NCBI GenBank assembly: GCA_031413955.1
Contig: JANOGB010000024.1
Span: 1 to 64,000, forward strand
DNA from: JABFRZ01 sp031413955
GTDB lineage: Bacteria; Planctomycetota; UBA1135; GCA-002686595
Direction: 5' to 3'
DNA length: 64,000 nucleotides
This document shows, piece by piece, positions 1 through 10,770 of this stretch; the first letter of the stretch is position 1; each line of letters begins with the position of its first letter. The notes beneath the pieces are model-generated. The model was not told the origin of the DNA. It was given only the letters and a program-made list of their open reading frames with translations, and made no database searches. A program made the position numbers and the translations under genes.

Positions 1-681
1 GGCGCCATCGAAGGCGCGCTTGCCCGACAGACACTCGAACAGCACGCAGCCGAAGGCCCAGATGTCCGTGCGCTTGTCGACCGGCTTGCCGCGCGCCTGC
101 TCGGGGCTCATGTAGGTCGGCGTGCCGAGCAGCCTGCCCTCTGCGGTCATCTGGAAGCTGTCGGGCTGGGCCGTCGACTTCCCCCGCTGCGAGGCCTCGG
201 GAACCATCGGCTTGGCGATCCCGAAGTCGAGCACCTTGACCAGCCCCTCGGGCGTCACGCGCACGTTGGCCGGCTTGAGGTCGCGGTGCACGACGCCCGC
301 CTCGTGCGCCGCCTCGAGGCCCGCGGCGATCTGGCGGCACACATCGAGCGCCTCGGCGACGGGCAGCGCGCCCCGCTGCAGGTGCTGAGCCAGGTCTTCC
401 CCTGACACGAGCTCCATCGCGATGAAGCAGATGCCATCGACCTGGTCGATGCCGTGGATGCCCGCCACGTTCGGATGGTTCAGCGACGCCAGCGTCTTCG
501 CCTCGCGCTCGAAGCGCCGCAGGCGGTCCTCGTCGTCCGCTAGCTCTTCGGGCAGCACCTTGATCGCGACCTCGCGCTCGAGGCGTGTGTCCTTCGCTCG
601 GTAGACCTCGCCCATGCCCCCGGCCCCGAGTGGGCCGAGGATCTCGTAGAAGGAGAGGGACTGGCCGACGGCGAGGGGCAT
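1..681 (-). CDS. Serine/threonine protein kinase, N-terminal part (runs off the left edge)
   Basis: The visible 227 codons form the larger part of a Hanks-type kinase domain. The glycine loop LGAGGMGEVY is at residues 18-27, the ATP lysine in VAIK is near residue 41, the catalytic loop HRDLKPAN is near residue 131, DFG is near residue 151, and the activation segment ends in the GTPTYMSPEQ motif. It would phosphorylate Ser/Thr on unknown partners in the cytoplasm. The usual C-terminal sensor or membrane part lies outside the window. The ATG at 681 fits the family, because the glycine loop starts about 17 residues after it. The metallophosphoesterase gene upstream ends 77 bp before it on the same strand. 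Kinase identity is certain; the role is not known. Confidence 0.93.
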   Translation of the reverse strand, partial: MPLAVGQSLSFYEILGPLGAGGMGEVYRAKDTRLEREVAIKVLPEELADDEDRLRRFEREAKTLASLNHPNVAGIHGIDQVDGICFIAMELVSGEDLAQHLQRGALPVAEALDVCRQIAAGLEAAHEAGVVHRDLKPANVRVTPEGLVKVLDFGIAKPMVPEASQRGKSTAQPDSFQMTAEGRLLGTPTYMSPEQARGKPVDKRTDIWAFGCVLFECLSGKRAFDGA

Positions 682-758
682 GAGCCACAGAGTCTATGGA
701 GTCTGGCGCACGGATCGCGATCGCAGAGGAGTTTGGACCGGGAGCAAGTCTCCTCCGT

Positions 759-3116
759 TCACGACATCGGGATGACCCACTCGACCGGCGCATCCGCGGA
801 CGTTCCCGCGGGAACCAGGCCGGCGGATTTCTGGAGGTCGGACCAGCGCAGTCGCCCGTGGACGCCCCAGGGCATCACCCGGATGCGGCTCGTCGACGGC
901 TCGACGCGCACCTCGACGAAGCTCTGGAAGTAGGGCGCCACGTTGTAGTCGAAGGCTGCGGAGAGCGACGACGGTGTCGACGGCCAGGCGTGCAGCTCCT
1001 TCATCCACCACCACAGCGGCACCTTCCAGAAGGGGTTGTTGGCCTCGTTCTTGGCCACCAGCGGCGCGGTGGCGGGATAGAAGGCCCAGGCGCGGGTCGG
1101 CATGGTCTCTGGCGCGGCGAACTGCACGGCCATCGTCAGGAAGGCGCCGCCGCCGCCATTGACGAAGTGGTGCACGGAGGAGCCGCTCTCCGGCTCCTCG
1201 CGGTAGTACTCGAAGTCGTGCGTGTCGCCGGCCATCACCACGCGCACGTCGTGCTCGCGGAGCAGCCGGTGCAGGGCCGCGAACTCGGCGTTCTCCGCCG
1301 CCCGGTATACGCCGCAGGCGTAGAGCGGGTGGCCGAGGATCGCCATCTTGAACTTGCCGCGGGCCGAGGCCAGCGCGGTCTCGAACCACGCGAGCTGCGC
1401 GCCGTCCAGCCGCTTGCGAACGCCCGAGTCCACCGCGAACAGCGCGAAGCGGTCCGTCTGGAACTGGAAGAACGGTCCCTGCTGGAAACCCGTCGGCACG
1501 CGGTATTCGCCGCGCAATCGCGTGGCCTCGGCCACCAGCGCTTCGATGTGCCGGTCGGTGGTGGTTGTGAGCTCGAAGTCCGCCGCCACACGAGCGCGCA
1601 TCATCGTCCGCGCCGCGGCCGGCTCGAGGAAGGTCGCCGCGAAGCCCTCGAGGGCATCGTACCAGTCATGGTTGCCCGGGATCGCGTAGATCGGTTTCTG
1701 CACGCCCTTGAAGGGGAGCCAGAACTTCGCCTCGTAGTCCTTCATCTCGCCCGACGGATAGATCACATCCGAGGAGAGCACGACGAAGCGCACGTCGGGC
1801 TGCAGGGCGGCGATGAGGAGCTGGTCGCGCAGCACGTGCTGCGACGCATCGCCCTCGCCGGTGTCGCCGATGACGAGGAAGGAGAAGTCGGCGGCGTCCT
1901 CCACGCCCGGCGGGCGCACCGCGAAGGTCGGCTCCGGCCGGCCGGCGGCGGTCTCTTCCGCGCGCACGGCTTCGATCATGGCCTGACGCCAGGCATCGGT
2001 GCGCGCTTCCGCCCAGGCGTTCCAGATGCCGGATGCATAGTTCTCCGTGTCGAAATACCAGCTCATCCCCAGCACCGGCGTGACCGCGGCGATGACGGCG
2101 GCCACGGGCAGTCCGGTCTGCAGGCCCCGCTTCAGTGCGTTGCGCAGAGAGTAGCTCGCAAGCTTCAGGCGTATGGACCTGCGCAGATGGCGCGTGAGGA
2201 ATGCGCGCACGAGATGCCGCAGCAACCGGCCCCACCGATCCGCACCGGCGCCCGCGAGGTACCAATCCCAGGCCCTGCGCTCGAACGGACGCAGGGCCGT
2301 GCGCAGGATGAGTTGCGCCGGGAGCACGATCCCGAGGCCCACGCCCAGCGCGAAGACGAGATCGCCCACCACCGCGAAACCGGGCGAGACGATCCCGAGC
2401 GTGGTGCGATCGAGCCCCATCCGGCCCAGATGGATGGCGAAGAGGGTGAACACGAAGGTCCAGATCCAGTAGTGGTCGATCGGCCCGCGCGCCCGCTCCT
2501 GGGCGTCGAGCTGCGTGGAGAGCTCCTGCAGCTCCGGACGTCCCTCGAGACCGAGCGAACGCAACGCGCCCTCGCTGGCGGCTCCGGCCTGATAGGTGGA
2601 CGCGCGGTAGACCTCGGCCGCCGTCCCGAAGATGCGCAGAGCCACGGCGCTGGACACGATCCAAAGCGATCCGGCGTCCCGGAGCAACACGACCGCGAGC
2701 ACCACCGCGAATTGGCCCAGGGCGGCCGCGACGTTCCAACCCGAGGGCTCGCGCGCGCGTCGGGCGCGCACCGCCGCCACCGCATATCGGACCCCGTCGA
2801 CGGCAAACCACCCGGCCACGCCGAGCAAGAGCGCACCCTTCGCGAGCATGGGCGCATTCATGAGCAGCACGCCCAGCGCGAGCGTGACCGCCCCGCCGAA
2901 CCAGGCCGCACGTCTCTCCGCTGGATTCGAGCGGCGCATACCATGGAACAGCTCGAGGCACGCGGTCAGGAAGAGGAGTCCGCCGAGACGCCACTCGGGG
3001 GCGAGCTCCGGCCAGAACGGGACGAACAGCGCCAGGACGCCGAGCACGCCAACGGTGCCGGCTGCGAGCCGTTGCTGGCGCTTCGCGTCGGGTAAATTCT
3101 GGGGCGAGTCGTTCAT
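759..3116 (-). CDS. Membrane-anchored calcineurin-like metallophosphoesterase
   Basis: This 785-residue protein has two halves. The first 350 or so residues are a run of hydrophobic helices resembling HdeD/DUF308-type membrane segments. The second half is a calcineurin-like phosphoesterase: GDTGEGD near residue 417, a downstream SSDVIYPSG block, GNHDW near 481, GHPLY, and GDTHDFEYY near 632. These supply the Asp, His and Asn ligands of a two-metal centre. The substrate cannot be told. The phosphoesterase half probably faces one side of the inner membrane; the side is not decided by what I see. It stands alone between the kinase gene and the priA remnant. A long open frame on the opposite strand is a GC-driven shadow. 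Confidence 0.85.
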   Translation of the reverse strand: MNDSPQNLPDAKRQQRLAAGTVGVLGVLALFVPFWPELAPEWRLGGLLFLTACLELFHGMRRSNPAERRAAWFGGAVTLALGVLLMNAPMLAKGALLLGVAGWFAVDGVRYAVAAVRARRAREPSGWNVAAALGQFAVVLAVVLLRDAGSLWIVSSAVALRIFGTAAEVYRASTYQAGAASEGALRSLGLEGRPELQELSTQLDAQERARGPIDHYWIWTFVFTLFAIHLGRMGLDRTTLGIVSPGFAVVGDLVFALGVGLGIVLPAQLILRTALRPFERRAWDWYLAGAGADRWGRLLRHLVRAFLTRHLRRSIRLKLASYSLRNALKRGLQTGLPVAAVIAAVTPVLGMSWYFDTENYASGIWNAWAEARTDAWRQAMIEAVRAEETAAGRPEPTFAVRPPGVEDAADFSFLVIGDTGEGDASQHVLRDQLLIAALQPDVRFVVLSSDVIYPSGEMKDYEAKFWLPFKGVQKPIYAIPGNHDWYDALEGFAATFLEPAAARTMMRARVAADFELTTTTDRHIEALVAEATRLRGEYRVPTGFQQGPFFQFQTDRFALFAVDSGVRKRLDGAQLAWFETALASARGKFKMAILGHPLYACGVYRAAENAEFAALHRLLREHDVRVVMAGDTHDFEYYREEPESGSSVHHFVNGGGGAFLTMAVQFAAPETMPTRAWAFYPATAPLVAKNEANNPFWKVPLWWWMKELHAWPSTPSSLSAAFDYNVAPYFQSFVEVRVEPSTSRIRVMPWGVHGRLRWSDLQKSAGLVPAGTSADAPVEWVIPMS

Positions 3117-3159
3117 TTCAGAGCTTCGGTCACTTGGACGGTGATGGAGCCCTTCGCGG

Positions 3160-3780
3160 CCGGTACGCGAGGCGGAGCTGCTCGAGGGTGCGCGCCATGC
3201 CAGCGTAGTCGCCGCGCGCGCCGCAGCGTATGGAGAGGTGGTCGGGCGCGTTCGTCTGCACCACCACGCGCCCGGGTCGGGTGCCGCGGCCGGCGCGGCC
3301 GGAGACCTAGGCGATGAGTTGGAACGTGCTCTCGTCGGCGCGGAAATCGGGCAGGTTGAGGGCCTGGTCAGCGGAGAGGATGCCCACCAGGGTGACGCGC
3401 GGGAAGTCGAGGCCCTTGGCGATCATCTGCGTGCCCACCAGGACGTCGAGGTCATGGCGCTCGAAGGCGACGAGCGTGTTCTAGTAGTCCTCGCGCCGGC
3501 GCATCGAGTCCGAGTCCATGCGCGCGATGCGCGCGCCGGGCATGAGGCGCGCGAGTTCGGGTTCGACCTTCTCGCTGCCCTCGACCAGGGGCCGCAGGTC
3601 AGGGCGACGGCCACGTCGCGCGCGTGGTAGCGCGAGGCACGCTCTCCTGCTTGAAGGACGGCTCGTGCTCCTCGTCGACCACGATCACGACCAAGTCGCG
3701 CACGGGCGCGATGGTGGCCGAGCGCGCGCACACCACCACGTGCGCATCTCGCCTGCAGACCGCCTCGCCCAGAAGCGTCA
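3160..3780 (-). pseudogene. Decayed partial second copy of priA
   Basis: Read on the minus strand, this stretch matches the nearby intact priA at roughly nine in ten bases by eye: 3177-3600 corresponds to about 4514-4935, and 3604-3770 to about 5375-5530. The intervening 430 or so bases, which in priA encode the zinc-binding cysteines, are deleted. Two codons have become amber stops: Q in IAQVSG at 3307-3309 and E in EDYEN at 3481-3483. The conserved DEEHEPSFKQE block survives. It therefore cannot make a helicase. It could be an old tandem duplicate or the relic of a homologous gene brought in by recombination. Confidence 0.85.
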
Positions 3781-3790
3781 AGCAGCTCTT

Positions 3791-4156
3791 CTACAGCCCG
3801 CCAATTCGCTCGATGATTACCTCGGCCAGATGGCGAAAGTCTCGATACGCCAGCTGGACTGCTCCCTGATGACCACCGATCGCGCCGTCCGCCGGCTTGA
3901 GAAAGAACATGGGCTTCTTCGCTTCTTGGGCCATCGGCATCAACGAACGGTAGTCCTTGAGCTGAGCCAAGCAATACTCGTCGGTCGCGATGTCGAGCCC
4001 CACTATCGCGGGTTGCCCAAAGGACTGGCGGTACCCTCCGGGCATCCGATCGATCCACCGTTGGAACGCCTTCCTCCCTGCGGCTCGAAGGCACAGAGGG
4101 GCGCGAGCGGCGGCCCCCCGCAGCGGGGTCAAGTTACGCAGGACTGTGTGGCTCAC
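3791..4156 (-). pseudogene. ParA-like ATPase, C-terminal fragment
   Basis: The last 90 or so residues of this 121-codon frame read like the C-terminus of a ParA/MinD-type partition ATPase: a PAIVGLDIATDEYC stretch, then KDYRSLMPMAQEAKKP, then the KPADGAIGGHQGAV block and a YRDFRHLAEVI tail ending in a proper stop. The Walker motifs expected upstream are absent, and the first 30 residues resemble nothing I know, so it is a truncated gene. Its base composition is less GC-rich than its surroundings and it sits exactly between priA and the priA remnant, which suggests transferred DNA. The family assignment rests on remembered motifs and is moderate. Confidence 0.55.
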
Positions 4157-4190
4157 GGCTGCACCTCCTCGTGCTCCAAGAGCTCGCGAA

Positions 4191-6500
<2,310 letters not shown>

Positions 6501-6504
6501 GACA

Positions 6505-6511
6505 CTCCCCT
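6505..6511 (-). promoter_or_regulatory. Shine-Dalgarno sequence of priA
   Basis: AGGGGAG lies four bases before the priA ATG and overlaps the mazG stop region. It selects the ATG at 6500 over earlier in-frame codons of the much longer open frame that extends upstream through mazG. Confidence 0.7.
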
Positions 6512-6795
6512 CAGGGGCAAGCGCAGGGCGCTCGGGAGCAACGCGGGCAGCCGGCCTCGTACTTCTTGCGCGCGGCGACCTCCAGGTCCACGCCCGCGAT
6601 CGAGGCCAGGGTCGCGAGCCAGGCGAGCACGTCGGCGAACTCGCCGTCCAGCTCGGTTTTCTGACCACGCCGCAGCGCGCGCGTCAGCTCGCCGACCTCC
6701 TCGCAGAACCACATGTGGGTCCCGGCCAGACCGCGGGCCGAGTCGCGCGCGAAGTAGATCTCCTCGATGCGGCGCTGGAAGTCGTGGATGCGCAT
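6511..6795 (-). CDS. MazG-type nucleotide pyrophosphohydrolase
   Basis: This 94-residue protein is a short MazG-like NTP pyrophosphatase, which hydrolyses (d)NTPs to monophosphates and pyrophosphate. The helical metal-binding motif CEEVGELTRAL, with a second acidic cluster GEFADVLAWLATLA, is the family signature. It is much shorter than two-domain E. coli MazG and matches the single-domain form. An unusual tail CPRCSRAPCACP carries four cysteines that could bind a metal. ATG at 6795 is chosen; a GTG four codons earlier is possible but falls next to a palindromic repeat. It ends 10 bp before priA. The preceding phosphatase frame reads through this gene in another frame. Confidence 0.85.
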   Translation of the reverse strand: MRIHDFQRRIEEIYFARDSARGLAGTHMWFCEEVGELTRALRRGQKTELDGEFADVLAWLATLASIAGVDLEVAARKKYEAGCPRCSRAPCACP

Positions 6796-6808
6796 GGGGG
6801 ATCCCACA

Positions 6809-6889
6809 CCCGGGAGCGCCTGGCTCCACCCTGGCTCTTTCTTTTCCTCCGACGGAATAAATAGCCGGGCTGTAGCCCGGCGCTCCCGG
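6809..6889. repeat. REP/BIME-like palindromic element, GGGAGCGCC family, copy 1
   Basis: Two imperfect inverted arms (6809-6837 and 6863-6889), each containing CGGGAGCGCC and a GGCTCCACCCTGGC or GGCTGTAGCCCGGC hairpin, flank a short A/T-richer centre. A second copy of the same design lies at 24341-24465. It sits exactly at the junction between the SpoIIE-type phosphatase and mazG. Confidence 0.75.
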
Positions 6890-8268
6890 TTGACGCGAAA
6901 GGGTGACCACGGAGATGTCCTCCTGGAACCCGCCCTCGCCCGCGTACTGCTCCAGGTCCCGGCGCAGGGCGCGCAGGAACTGCGTCGTGTCGAGCGCGTT
7001 GTGCTTGCGCACGCGGACGTAGAAGGCCTTCTCGCCCAGCTCCTCGCCCGCGTCGTTCTTGATGCGCACGGGCGCGCTGTTCGCGAGCACCAGACGGTCG
7101 CCGGGGTCGAGCGGCACCTCGACCACCTGCAGGCGGCGATCGAACACGGCGCCCTTGTCGAAGCCGAAGGCGATGCCCTCGGGCTGGACCACGCGCAACT
7201 GCCCGTCGGAAGCGCACACGCGCAGGAGCGGGATCTTGTGCCCGGCGCAGGCCACCGTCGCGCGACCCACGGCCGGATCGAGCAGGGCGTAGAGCGCGCT
7301 CACGAACATGCCGCGGCGCACGTCCGCCGCCAGCCAGCCGTTGATGCGGCGGAAGGCGTCGGCCACCTCGCCGGGGCGTTCCAGCTCGCTCTTCAGGTAG
7401 GCGCGCGCGGTAGCGCCGACCAGCGCCGCCGGCACGCCGCGTCCGCTGACCTCGCCCACCAGCAAGCCCCACTGGCCGTCGGCGCGCTGGACGAACTCGT
7501 GGAAATCGCCGCCGAAGCGCGGCGAGGCCAAAAAAGCAGCGCCCAGGTCGTAGCCCTCGATCAAGGGCGTGCCCTCGGGCAAGAGCGCGTTGCGCACGCT
7601 GGAGGCGAGGTCGAGCTCGCGCTGGCGCACGGAGAGCTCGAACTCCGTCTCCTTGCCTTCGGCGAGATCGCTGGTCATGCGGTCGATGGCGCGCGCGAGC
7701 AGGCGCAGCTCGGCCGGACCGCTGGCCTTCGTGCGGTGGCGCAGGTTGCCCATGGCGATCTGGCGCACGTCGTAGATCAGACTCTCGACCGGCTTCGAGA
7801 CGCTGTCGGCCACCAGGATCGAGACCGTCGCGCCGATGACGAGCACGACCACGAACGTGCCCACGATCAGCCACAGCATCTGCACCTCGGCGAGCTCGGC
7901 CTGGGGCACGTAGAGCTCGAACCTGTCCGGCGAATCCGTGCCGACTCCGAGCTCGTGGCGGTACAGGCGCCCGCGTCCGCTCTCGTCATAGCGGTACGGG
8001 TAGACGAGCACGCCGGTCTCATCGTGCAACCAGCCTTGCTCGAGTTCCTTCGGCGGTCCTCCCTCCGCGAAGCGCAACGCGTGCGTGAAGCCCACCGCCC
8101 GGCAGAGCAGGTCCTCCTGCGAGCTCTTCACGATGGCGGCGGACTTGGAATAGAGCATGGCTGCGGTGATGGCCGTGACGACGGCCAGGGGCAGGGTCGT
8201 GGCCAGCACGAAGCGGGCCTTCAGCCCCATGACCTTGATGCGTAGATCGCCCTCCCGCCCGCCCGGTT

Positions 8269-8766
8269 TCACGCCAGCACCCATTTCTCCGGCTCGAGCA
8301 CGAAGAGTCTCAGCACCACCATCACAGCGAGGCCATAGAGCCCGGAGACGACGTCGTCGAGCAGGATCCCGTCCCCGCCGCCGAGGCGTTCCATCGCGCG
8401 CGCGGGCGGCGGCTTGACCACGTCCAGGAAGCGGAACAGGAAGAACGCGACGGTGAGCGCGAGCGGGCTCGGGCCCTTCGTCCACATGCAGGTGATCAGG
8501 TATCCGATCACCTCGTCGACCACGAAGAAGCCCGGGTCCTTGCCTCTGGCGTAGCGCTCGGACCACGCGCCCAGCGAGCGGCCCGCGGCGTACAGCACGA
8601 GGCACGCGAGGAGGCTCCAGTAGAGGAAGTGCTCGGTGCGGGCGAGCAACCAGGCGAGGGCCACGCCGCCGAGCGTGCCGGCCGTGCCGGGCGCGAAGGG
8701 CGAGAGCCCCAGGAAGCCGAACGAGACGAAGCCGAGCTTCAGGGTGTCCATTCCCGTCCGCTTCAT
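8269..8766 (-). CDS. pgpA: Phosphatidylglycerophosphatase A
   Basis: This 165-residue membrane protein removes the phosphate from phosphatidylglycerol phosphate, the last step to phosphatidylglycerol. The PgpA signatures are visible: the SPFAPGTAGTLGG block near the start, then DPGFFVVDEVIGYL, FLFRFLDVVKPPPAR and GGDGILLDDVVSGLYG with its acidic metal ligands. Hydrophobic helices separate them. The start ATG overlaps the stop of pgsA in an ATGA junction, so the preceding enzyme of the pathway is translated just before it and the two are likely coupled. An internal ATG five codons in is less likely. Confidence 0.94.
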   Translation of the reverse strand: MKRTGMDTLKLGFVSFGFLGLSPFAPGTAGTLGGVALAWLLARTEHFLYWSLLACLVLYAAGRSLGAWSERYARGKDPGFFVVDEVIGYLITCMWTKGPSPLALTVAFFLFRFLDVVKPPPARAMERLGGGDGILLDDVVSGLYGLAVMVVLRLFVLEPEKWVLA

Positions 8767-9374
8767 GCCGGCTTGCCTTCGAGCAGCAGGCGCCGCGTCT
8801 TGAGCACGTACGAGGTGCCCGAGCCGACCGTGGTCACCAGCGTCGCGTACACGAACACCTGAGCCGTCATCTCCAGGAACGCGCGCAGCGGACCGGGCCA
8901 GCCGAAGGCGTGGATGCCGAGCACCACGCCGATGGCGATGCACTGCACGATCATCTTGACCTTGCCGAACCAGTCGGCCGGGAAGGCCAGGCCCTGGCTC
9001 TCGACGTAGCCGCGGATGCCGGTCACCAGGAACTCGCGCGCCACGACCGCCACCACGATCCAGGCCGGGAACCAGTGCTGCGACCAGTCGAGCACGGCCA
9101 GGTACACCATCGCGCCGATCACCAGCACCTTGTCGACGAAGGGATCCGCGATGCGCCCGAAGCTCGTGATCTGGTTGCCGCGCCGCGCCAGGTATCCATC
9201 CAGATAGTCGGTGGCCGCGATCACGATGAACAGCCAGAAGGCGAGGCCGGCGTAGAGCGTGCTCGCGTCGAGCTCGTCCCCCACCAGCTCCAAGATCACG
9301 AACAGGACCAGCGAGCCCAGGAAGCGCAGCAGCGTGATGCGGTTCGGCCAGTGAGCGAAGACGCCCTCGCTCAT
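8763..9374 (-). CDS. pgsA: CDP-diacylglycerol-glycerol-3-phosphate 3-phosphatidyltransferase
   Basis: This 203-residue membrane enzyme makes phosphatidylglycerol phosphate from CDP-diacylglycerol and glycerol 3-phosphate. It carries the CDP-alcohol phosphotransferase signature, with TDYLDGYLARR followed by SFGRIADPFVDK supplying the conserved aspartates. The N-terminus NRITLLRF is typical of PgsA. Hydrophobic helices follow to the C-terminus. It overlaps rimO upstream and pgpA downstream by ATGA junctions, so rimO-pgsA-pgpA is one translationally coupled set. Confidence 0.95.
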   Translation of the reverse strand: MSEGVFAHWPNRITLLRFLGSLVLFVILELVGDELDASTLYAGLAFWLFIVIAATDYLDGYLARRGNQITSFGRIADPFVDKVLVIGAMVYLAVLDWSQHWFPAWIVVAVVAREFLVTGIRGYVESQGLAFPADWFGKVKMIVQCIAIGVVLGIHAFGWPGPLRAFLEMTAQVFVYATLVTTVGSGTSYVLKTRRLLLEGKPA

Positions 9375-10729
9375 GGGCGCCGTCCCCTGGCCACGCCCAC
9401 CTGGACCGGGCGGCAGACGAGATTCGCCTGCGCGTCCAGGCCCGCGACCAGGGCGTCGATGCGCTCGCCGACGGCGGCCGTGCAGTCTTGCACCTCGGCC
9501 ACCAGGTCGACCTCGGGTGCGTCCATCGCGGCGCGGGCGATGGCGCGAGTCCCGTGGACTTCGTCCACCAGCACCTCGAGCGTGCTCCCGACCAGCGCCT
9601 CCTGACTGGCGCGCAGGATCGCGTCGCGGGCCTCGAACAGGGCCACGAGGCGCTGCTCGATGACCGCTTCGGGCACGCGCCCGGCGAGGGTCTCGCCGTG
9701 CGTGCCCTCCTCCGGCGAATACGGGAAGGCTCCCAGCCGTCCGAGGCGATAGGTGCGCACGAAGTCGAGCAGCTCGGCCACGTCCTCGTCCGTCTCGCCC
9801 GGATAGCCGACGAGCAGCGTCGTGCGCAGCGTGATCCCCGGCACCTCGGCCAGCAGCCGGTCGAGGATCGCGCGCACGGCCTCGCCGCTGCCGGCGCGGC
9901 GCATCGCGCGCAGCACGTTGGTCGCGGCGTGCTGCACCGGGACGTCGATGTACTTCAGCACGCGCGGGTGCTCACGGAGGAGCGGGACGAGGCCCCAGGG
10001 AAAGCGGTGCGGGTAGGCGTACATGAGGCGCACCCGGTGCGGACCCTCGAGCTCCGCCAGGCCTTCGACCAGGGCCGGCAGCTCGAGCCCGAACTCACGC
10101 CCCCAGGCGGTCGAGTCCTCGGCCACGAGCACGAGCTCCTTCACGCCGGCGTCGATCAGCTCGCGCGCCTCGTCCAGCACGGCCTCGGGCCGCTTCGAGC
10201 GGTGCGGGCCGCGGATGGCGGGGATGGCGCAGAAGGCGCAGGTGTGATCGCAGCCGTGCGAGATGCGCAGGTAGGCGTACGAACGCGGCGTCGAGAGCAG
10301 GCGCGCGCCCTCGCGCTCCGGCTCGCGCAGACCGCCCGCGGCCAGGTAGCGCGGTCCGACGCGCTTCGTGCCGAGCTCCCGCACGGCTCCGGCCAGGGCG
10401 CGGTAGTCGGAGATCTCGGCGAACAGGTCGACCTCCGGGAAGCGGCTCACCAGCGCGTGGCGGTAGCGCTGCACCAGGCAGCCGGCCACGACCACCGCGC
10501 GCAGCTCGCCGCGCCGCTTGCGCGCGATCAGGTCGCGGATCACGCCCTCGGACTCCGCCCGCGCCGGGCCGATGAACGAGCAGGTGTTGACGATGCCGAC
10601 CTCGGCGTCCTCCAGGGCGCCGGAGACGATGCAGCCCTGCTCGGCCATGCGCGCGAGCATGACCTCGGAATCGATCAGATTGCGCGCGCACCCCAGGTGC
10701 ACCAGCGAGACGGTGGTCGGTTCGCTCAC
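9371..10729 (-). CDS. rimO: Ribosomal protein S12 methylthiotransferase RimO
   Basis: This 452-residue radical-SAM enzyme adds a methylthio group to an aspartate of ribosomal protein S12. The N-terminal UPF0004 domain has HLGCARNLIDSE, a cysteine in NTCSFI and one in AGCLVQR for the auxiliary iron-sulfur cluster. The radical-SAM cysteines CDHTCAFC lie near residue 163 and are followed by AIPAIRGPHRS, the form typical of RimO rather than MiaB. A TRAM-like C-terminal domain follows. Its stop overlaps the pgsA start. Confidence 0.93.
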   Translation of the reverse strand: MSEPTTVSLVHLGCARNLIDSEVMLARMAEQGCIVSGALEDAEVGIVNTCSFIGPARAESEGVIRDLIARKRRGELRAVVVAGCLVQRYRHALVSRFPEVDLFAEISDYRALAGAVRELGTKRVGPRYLAAGGLREPEREGARLLSTPRSYAYLRISHGCDHTCAFCAIPAIRGPHRSKRPEAVLDEARELIDAGVKELVLVAEDSTAWGREFGLELPALVEGLAELEGPHRVRLMYAYPHRFPWGLVPLLREHPRVLKYIDVPVQHAATNVLRAMRRAGSGEAVRAILDRLLAEVPGITLRTTLLVGYPGETDEDVAELLDFVRTYRLGRLGAFPYSPEEGTHGETLAGRVPEAVIEQRLVALFEARDAILRASQEALVGSTLEVLVDEVHGTRAIARAAMDAPEVDLVAEVQDCTAAVGERIDALVAGLDAQANLVCRPVQVGVARGRRP

Positions 10730-10770
10730 GACGGGGGTTTACGCGCGACCCACGCGGCCGCCCCTGATGG

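Noticed and set aside
696..3095. A 799-codon open frame on the plus strand opposite the metallophosphoesterase
   Set aside because: It is the GC-driven mirror of the real gene: rich in Arg, Gly, His and Glu, no domain, while the other strand encodes clear catalytic motifs.
3160..4190. A plasmid partition or integrative element here, from the ParA-like and FtsK-like genes
   Set aside because: ftsK is chromosomal and in a housekeeping block; the ParA part is truncated, and no integrase, relaxase or ParB is present.
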